NCBI GenBank assembly: GCA_007122945.1
Contig: SKSP01000433.1
Span: 1 to 8,213 of the forward strand
From: Ilumatobacteraceae bacterium
GTDB taxonomy: Bacteria > Actinomycetota > Acidimicrobiia > Acidimicrobiales > Ilumatobacteraceae
Length of the DNA: 8,213 bases
Reading direction: 5' to 3'
The translations under genes were made by a program, and so were the position numbers. The notes below the pieces were generated by a model that was not told where the DNA came from, ran no database searches, and saw only the letters and a program-made list of their open reading frames with translations. Below, one piece after another: positions 4,236 to 8,213 of the stretch. The first letter of the stretch is position 1, and each line of letters opens with the position of its first letter.

Positions 4236-6935
4236 GTGCCCGAGCGCACCGGGGCGCCCGGCGAGACCGCACGGGTCGTGGTCCCGCCGTGCCCCGTGCC
4301 GCTCGTGTCGATCGTCGTCGTCACGTTCGGGACGGGCGAGATCGTGCTCGAGACGCTCACGTCGGTCGCCGCCCACACGACGGTGCCGTACGAGGTGATC
4401 GTGGTCGACAACCCGCGCGGCCGCGACTCCATTCGTGACACCGGCCGTGACACCGGCCGCGACCTGCTCCGCCGGACGACGTCCGGGGTGATCCTGCTGA
4501 CGCCGGAGGAGAACCTCGGCTTCGGCGGGGGCAACGACACCGGCGTCGAGGTCGCCCGGGGGCGGTTCGTGTGCTTCCTCAACCCCGACGTGGTGGTCGG
4601 CGACGGATGGTTGGAACCGCTCCTGGCCGCACTCGACGACCCCGCCGTGGCGATCGCCGCGCCGCCACTGCTCGACCCGGACGGCACGCTCCAGGAGGCC
4701 GGTCAGGCGATCTACGCCGACGGTTGCACCGCGGCGATCGGCGGCCCCGAGCTGTTCTCGGGCGACGCCGGGCAGCTGTTCGACCGCGACGTCGACTACG
4801 CGTCGGCCGCGTGCTGGCTCGTCCGGCGGCACGAGCACGTCGAACGGGGCGGGTTCGACCCGCGCTTCCACCCGGCGTTCTTCGAGGACGCCGACTACGC
4901 GCTGCGGGTGGAGCACGCCGGCCAGGTGACCCGTCTCGTCACCGAGCGCCCGGTCGTCCACCACCGGGGAGCGGGTGGGGCCGGGCGCGACCTGGCGATG
5001 GGGGAGCGGGCCCTCGCCGTGTTCCGATCGGTGCACGCCGAGGACCTCGTTGGGCGACCACAGCGGCCCGACGGCACCGCAGGTGCGATCGAGCTGCGCG
5101 ACCACCGCTGCGCCCGCCGCAGCCTGATGGCGGTCCGAGCGGGCGCGTCCACCGGTGTGGTGCACGATGCGTTCGAGGCGGCGCTCGCCGACGCGACGGC
5201 ATCGCCCCGCGACCGGGTCACGCTCGTCGTCGCCGAGCGCGGGGTGCTGACCGACGACGACCTGGACCGCGCGGCGCGCGCCGGCCTCGAGGTGCTCGTC
5301 GGCGACGTCGACACCACCGTTGCGGCCCGCCGGTCGCCGCGCATCGGCTCCCTCGAGCTGTCCGTCGTCGGACCGAGCCCGTCGCGCCGCCGCGCCACGC
5401 TGGTGGCATCGATCACCGCGATCGTCCTCGCCGGTGTCGTCGCCCGGTGGATCGTGTTGCGTTCGTCCGCCGGGCGCCTCAACGCCGACGAGGCGTACAC
5501 CGGCATCGAGTCGTTCGAGATCCTGGCCGGTCGGTTCCCGGTGGTGCTCGGCGGGACGGCGTACACGGCCGTGTTCGAGTCGTACCTCTACGCGCCGTTC
5601 GTCGCCGTGTTCGGTGCGCACGTCGTCCCGCTCAAGCTGATCGCGACCGGGTTCTGGGCGCTCGCCGCGCTCGTCGTCGCGGCGATCGCCCACGACGTGG
5701 TGGTCGGCGCCGAACGCCGCGCCGATCCGTCCGGTTCGGCGCGCCGGGCGGCCCTCGTCGCCGGTGGGCTCGCCTGGGTGACGCCCGGAGCGCTGCTGAC
5801 GGTGTCGACCAACGCGTACGAGAGCTACGCGTCGGGGATGGCGGTGACGGCCGCGGCGTTCTGGCTCGCCCGCCGGGTGGTCGATCGGCCCGACCCGGGA
5901 TGGCAGTTGCCCGGTCTGCTCGGCGTCGCCGCCGGGCTCGGGTTCTGGATGCACCCGATGTACCTGTCGACGCTCGTGCCCGTGCTCCTCGTCGTGCTCG
6001 TCGTCCGGCGGCGGTACCCGTACGTGTGGGGCGGCGTGATCGTCGGTGGCCTCGTCGGCTGTTCGCCGTTCCTGCTCTGGAACGCGGTCAACGGGTGGCC
6101 GTCGCTCACGTCGCCGGTCGAGGTGGAGGGCACCTACGTCGACCGGCTGACGACGTTCCTGCGCGATCTGGTTCCACGCGCGTTCGGCCTCCGCGACGGC
6201 GCGCTGACGTGGATGCTCGGTCCGGTCCTCGGGCCGGTGCTGTACGTGTTGCTGATCGCTGCCGTCGCTGCCGGCGTGCTGCTCGCCGTGCGGGCCGATC
6301 GACGGCCGAGCCGGCTGCTGCTCCCCGTCGTCCTCGTGGCGGTGTTCCCGGTGATGGCGGTGTTCCCGCCGCTGATCTTCGCCGCCGACGGCCGGTACGG
6401 GGTGGTGGCGTTCCCATTCCTGATCGTGGCGCTGTCCGTCGCCGTCGTCTCGCTCGCCGACGTGGTCGCCAGGTCCGGGCGGCCCGGGTCGACCCCGTCG
6501 ATGACCCCCGCGCTCGGGCGGGCGGTCGCCGTCGGCGCTGTCGCCGCGCTGTGGCTCGGCGCGTTCGTCGGGCCGCACCTGCGGTTGCTGGTCGACGAGA
6601 CCGACGGGGATCCGAACGCGCCGATCCACGAGGTCGCCGACCGGATCCGCGCGTCGGGGATCGGCCACGTCCACGGCAGCTACTGGCGGGTGCTCCCGGT
6701 GGACTTCGTCGGCGACCGCGAGCTCACCGGTGCGGTGCTCGACCCGTTCCCGGTGCGGTTCCCCGAGCGTCAGCGCGAGGTCGAGGCCGTGGTGGCGACC
6801 TCCCCGGAGCAGGTGGCGTTCGTGTTCCAACCCGACGACGACGACCCCGCCCGCCTGCCGCTCCCCCCCGACGCCTACGACCGCCAGGTGATCGGCGACA
6901 CCGTGCTCTACCTCCCGGTCACCACGTCACCCTGA
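4236..6935 (+). CDS. Two-domain glycosyltransferase: family 2 GT-A fused to membrane GT-C (PMT/ArnT-like)
   Basis: Single 899-residue protein. GTG 4236 has GAGGAG (4223-4228) seven bases upstream, overlapping the wzt stop. Residues 22-250 are a GT2 domain like WbbL/rhamnosyltransferases: VSIVVVTFG (24-32), VIVVDNP (54-60), ENLGFGGGND (92-101), the DxD-type NPDVVVG (116-122) and FFEDADYALR (215-224). Residues 251-385 form a linker without membrane segments. From 386 to about 780 come roughly ten to twelve hydrophobic segments. The first is followed by LNADEAYTG (415-423), whose D418/E419 match the catalytic acidic pair in the first outer loop of PMT/ArnT-like enzymes. FPVVLGG and ESYLYAPFVAVFG (448-460) also fit that family. 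A soluble tail (781-899) follows. The GT2 half should use nucleotide sugars in the cytosol, the GT-C half polyprenyl-phosphate sugars outside. Actual sugars are unknown. Confidence 0.88.
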   Translation: MPERTGAPGETARVVVPPCPVPLVSIVVVTFGTGEIVLETLTSVAAHTTVPYEVIVVDNPRGRDSIRDTGRDTGRDLLRRTTSGVILLTPEENLGFGGGNDTGVEVARGRFVCFLNPDVVVGDGWLEPLLAALDDPAVAIAAPPLLDPDGTLQEAGQAIYADGCTAAIGGPELFSGDAGQLFDRDVDYASAACWLVRRHEHVERGGFDPRFHPAFFEDADYALRVEHAGQVTRLVTERPVVHHRGAGGAGRDLAMGERALAVFRSVHAEDLVGRPQRPDGTAGAIELRDHRCARRSLMAVRAGASTGVVHDAFEAALADATASPRDRVTLVVAERGVLTDDDLDRAARAGLEVLVGDVDTTVAARRSPRIGSLELSVVGPSPSRRRATLVASITAIVLAGVVARWIVLRSSAGRLNADEAYTGIESFEILAGRFPVVLGGTAYTAVFESYLYAPFVAVFGAHVVPLKLIATGFWALAALVVAAIAHDVVVGAERRADPSGSARRAALVAGGLAWVTPGALLTVSTNAYESYASGMAVTAAAFWLARRVVDRPDPGWQLPGLLGVAAGLGFWMHPMYLSTLVPVLLVVLVVRRRYPYVWGGVIVGGLVGCSPFLLWNAVNGWPSLTSPVEVEGTYVDRLTTFLRDLVPRAFGLRDGALTWMLGPVLGPVLYVLLIAAVAAGVLLAVRADRRPSRLLLPVVLVAVFPVMAVFPPLIFAADGRYGVVAFPFLIVALSVAVVSLADVVARSGRPGSTPSMTPALGRAVAVGAVAALWLGAFVGPHLRLLVDETDGDPNAPIHEVADRIRASGIGHVHGSYWRVLPVDFVGDRELTGAVLDPFPVRFPERQREVEAVVATSPEQVAFVFQPDDDDPARLPLPPDAYDRQVIGDTVLYLPVTTSP
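4434..4457 (+). repeat. 12-bp tandem repeat in the GT2 domain
   Basis: Two perfect copies of CGTGACACCGGC (4434-4445 and 4446-4457) followed by a partial third encode R-D-T-G-R-D-T-G-R-D. They fall in a loop between the DN motif and the ENLGFGG motif. The frame is kept, so this looks like a small in-frame duplication in a surface loop. Confidence 0.8.
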
Positions 6936-6958
6936 CGAGAGTACCGAGCAAATCCACC

Positions 6959-6979
6959 ATCACGTGATAGTATTTCACG
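6959..6979 (+). promoter_or_regulatory. Leaderless extended -10 promoter inside an operator-like dyad
   Basis: ATCACGTGAT (6959-6968) is a perfect 10-bp palindrome. Its CGTGA arm (6963-6967) is mirrored again by TCACG at 6975-6979, so three half-sites surround the AT-rich core. That core contains an extended -10 promoter, TGA followed by TAGTAT (6968-6973), placed so that transcription would start at about 6980-6982, on or beside the ATG at 6982. A protein bound to the dyad would directly cover the -10. The downstream gene encodes a helix-turn-helix, so autoregulation is conceivable. Confidence 0.6.
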
Positions 6980-6981
6980 GT

Positions 6982-8184
6982 ATGGAGGGTTTCGTCCGGC
7001 GAGCCGTCGAGCAGGAGCGTCTGGTGGTCGCGCTCGGCCGCGCCCCGATCGTGCTCGTCACCGGCCCGCGCCAGGCCGGCAAGACGACCCTGGTGGGGCA
7101 GCTCGCGGATCAGCTCGGCGACCAGCTCGTCGGCAGCGGAGCGGTCCACCGGTTCGACGCCGAGGATCCGCGCGACCGGGCTCGCCTCGCCGATCCGATG
7201 CTCGCGCTCGAGCCGTTGCGGGGCACCGTCGTGATCGACGAGGCACAGCACCTCTCCGACCTGTTCCCCGTCCTCCGAGTGCTCGCGGACCGCCCCGGGC
7301 GTCCGGCGCGCTTCGTCGTGCTCGGTAGTGCATCTCCTGACCTGATCGGGTTGACGGCGGAGAGCCTCGCCGGCCGGGTCGAGCTGATCGAGCTCGGGGG
7401 CCTCCGGCTCGCCGATGTCGGCGAGGACCGATTCCGGCAGTGGTGGAGCCGCGGCGCGCTCCCACCGTCGTACTTGGCCGACAGCGAGGGGGACTCGGTG
7501 GCGTGGCGCGACAACTACATCGCGACGTTCCTCGAGCGGGACCTGGGCCAACTCGGCGTGCGCATCCCTGCGACGACGATGCGTCGGACATGGACGATGC
7601 TGGCCCACTACCACGGCCAGACCTGGAACGGCGCCGAGCTCGCACGAGCGCTCGGGGTCGGGCAATCGACCGTTCGGCGTTACCTCGACGCGCTGACCGA
7701 CGCCCTCGTCGTCCGCCAGCTCCAGCCGTGGTTCGCCAACATCTCCAAGCGGCAGGTCCGCTCACCGAAGGTCTACCTGCGCGACTCCGGGCTGTTGCAC
7801 CGGCTCCTGGGCGTGGACGATCTGAACGGCCTCGAGTCGCACCCGAAGGTCGGAGCGAGCTTCGAGGGCGTGGTCGTGGAGGAGCTCGCCCGGATCGTCG
7901 CGCCCGCGCCGCTCTACTTCTGGCGCACCCAACACGGCGCCGAGTTGGACATCTACACCGAGATCGGTGGACGTCGGATCGGGGTGGAGGTGAAGCGGAC
8001 GACGGCGCCGAGGCTCACGCCGTCGATCCGCCACGCGATCGAGGATCTGCGGCTCGATCACGTCATCGTGGGCCACGCCGGTCGTGATCGATTCCGACTC
8101 GGTGATCGTGTCACCGCCGTTCCGGTCCCCGCATTGCTGTGCGCGTCCGGGCCCGAGGACGTCCTCGCGCTCGGGCTGTCCTGA
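6982..8184 (+). CDS. AAA ATPase with DUF4143 nuclease-fold C-terminal domain
   Basis: A 400-residue solitary ATPase of the AAA_14/DUF4143 family; members are common in prokaryotes and their physiological role is largely unsettled. ATG 6982 is chosen because an extended -10 sits just upstream (leaderless) and conserved sequence begins there; an in-frame GTG at 6964 lies within the promoter palindrome. Walker A is GPRQAGKTT (28-36) and Walker B VVIDEAQ (83-89). LGSASPD (114-120) is the sensor-like strand. Residues 216-238 (NGAELARALGVGQSTVRRYL as core) form a winged-helix type helix-turn-helix. The C-terminal DUF4143 part has FEGVVVEEL (294-302) and ELDIY...GVEVKR (321-339). Residues E321/D323 and E336-x-K338 there match a PD-(D/E)XK nuclease-like core, often regarded as degenerate in this family. 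No partner gene is visible. It is probably a transferred accessory gene unrelated to glycan export. Confidence 0.9.
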   Translation: MEGFVRRAVEQERLVVALGRAPIVLVTGPRQAGKTTLVGQLADQLGDQLVGSGAVHRFDAEDPRDRARLADPMLALEPLRGTVVIDEAQHLSDLFPVLRVLADRPGRPARFVVLGSASPDLIGLTAESLAGRVELIELGGLRLADVGEDRFRQWWSRGALPPSYLADSEGDSVAWRDNYIATFLERDLGQLGVRIPATTMRRTWTMLAHYHGQTWNGAELARALGVGQSTVRRYLDALTDALVVRQLQPWFANISKRQVRSPKVYLRDSGLLHRLLGVDDLNGLESHPKVGASFEGVVVEELARIVAPAPLYFWRTQHGAELDIYTEIGGRRIGVEVKRTTAPRLTPSIRHAIEDLRLDHVIVGHAGRDRFRLGDRVTAVPVPALLCASGPEDVLALGLS

Positions 8185-8213
8185 CGGTTACCGGCGGTGC
8201 TTCGTTCAGCGAA

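Noticed and set aside
2929..4272. A 447-residue open frame on the - strand opposite wzt
   Set aside because: It is a low-complexity shadow of a gene with complete ABC ATPase motifs and has no domain of its own.
3999..6830. A 943-residue open frame on the - strand opposite the glycosyltransferase fusion
   Set aside because: Its composition is dominated by Arg, Gly, Glu, His and Asp with no recognisable domain. Long antisense frames are expected opposite GC-rich genes. The + strand frame has two clear enzyme domains.
6863..6869. Seven-C homopolymer near the end of the glycosyltransferase fusion
   Set aside because: It could slip, but it lies in the last 25 residues beyond both catalytic domains. 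A run of this length is unremarkable in DNA this GC-rich.
8185..8213. Last 29 bases after the DUF4143 gene
   Set aside because: Too short to support a terminator, promoter or gene; no clear dyad was seen.

Overview
The window is very GC-rich, tightly packed DNA with many GTG starts and probable leaderless promoters. This suggests a high-GC actinobacterium. An Acidimicrobiia-type organism would fit, but nothing here (no rRNA or marker gene) proves the taxon. No tRNA, rRNA, CRISPR array, insertion sequence or prophage gene was seen.

Layout. (1) Positions 2-1261, + strand: the C-terminal end of a polytopic membrane protein, a 104-residue coiled-coil protein and a 231-residue GT-A-type glycosyltransferase-like protein. 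They overlap one another and form one transcription unit. (2) Positions 1292-1938, + strand: a two-gene HEPN/MNT toxin-antitoxin module, mntA (antitoxin nucleotidyltransferase) then hepT (HEPN RNase toxin), with its own probable leaderless promoter. (3) Positions 1939-2104: a non-coding gap between convergent genes, holding short direct and inverted repeats. (4) Positions 2105-2932, - strand: wzm-type ABC-2 permease. (5) Positions 2933-3018: short divergent promoter region. (6) Positions 3019-6935, + strand: wzt-type ATPase with a C-terminal Wzt carbohydrate-binding domain, then an 899-residue protein joining a cytosolic family-2 glycosyltransferase to a multi-spanning GT-C (PMT/ArnT-like) glycosyltransferase. 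(7) Positions 6936-8184, + strand: a solitary AAA ATPase of the AAA_14/DUF4143 type, with a striking AT-rich palindromic promoter directly before its ATG. The last 29 bases show nothing recognisable.

How the genes fit together. Regions 1 and 4-6 look like part of a cell-surface polysaccharide locus. Glycosyltransferases build a lipid-linked glycan in the cytosol, Wzm/Wzt export it (the Wzt C-terminal domain recognising the finished chain), and the GT-C half of the fusion could add a polyprenyl-phosphate-linked sugar on the outer face of the membrane. The mntA-hepT pair and the DUF4143 ATPase are probably mobile accessory genes lodged in or beside this locus. The items most worth a second look are the GT2/GT-C fusion, the divergent rather than co-directional wzm/wzt pair with a toxin-antitoxin module next to it, the operator-like dyad at the DUF4143 promoter, and the repeated dyads in the gaps around wzm. 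No wholly new system can be demonstrated from the sequence alone.
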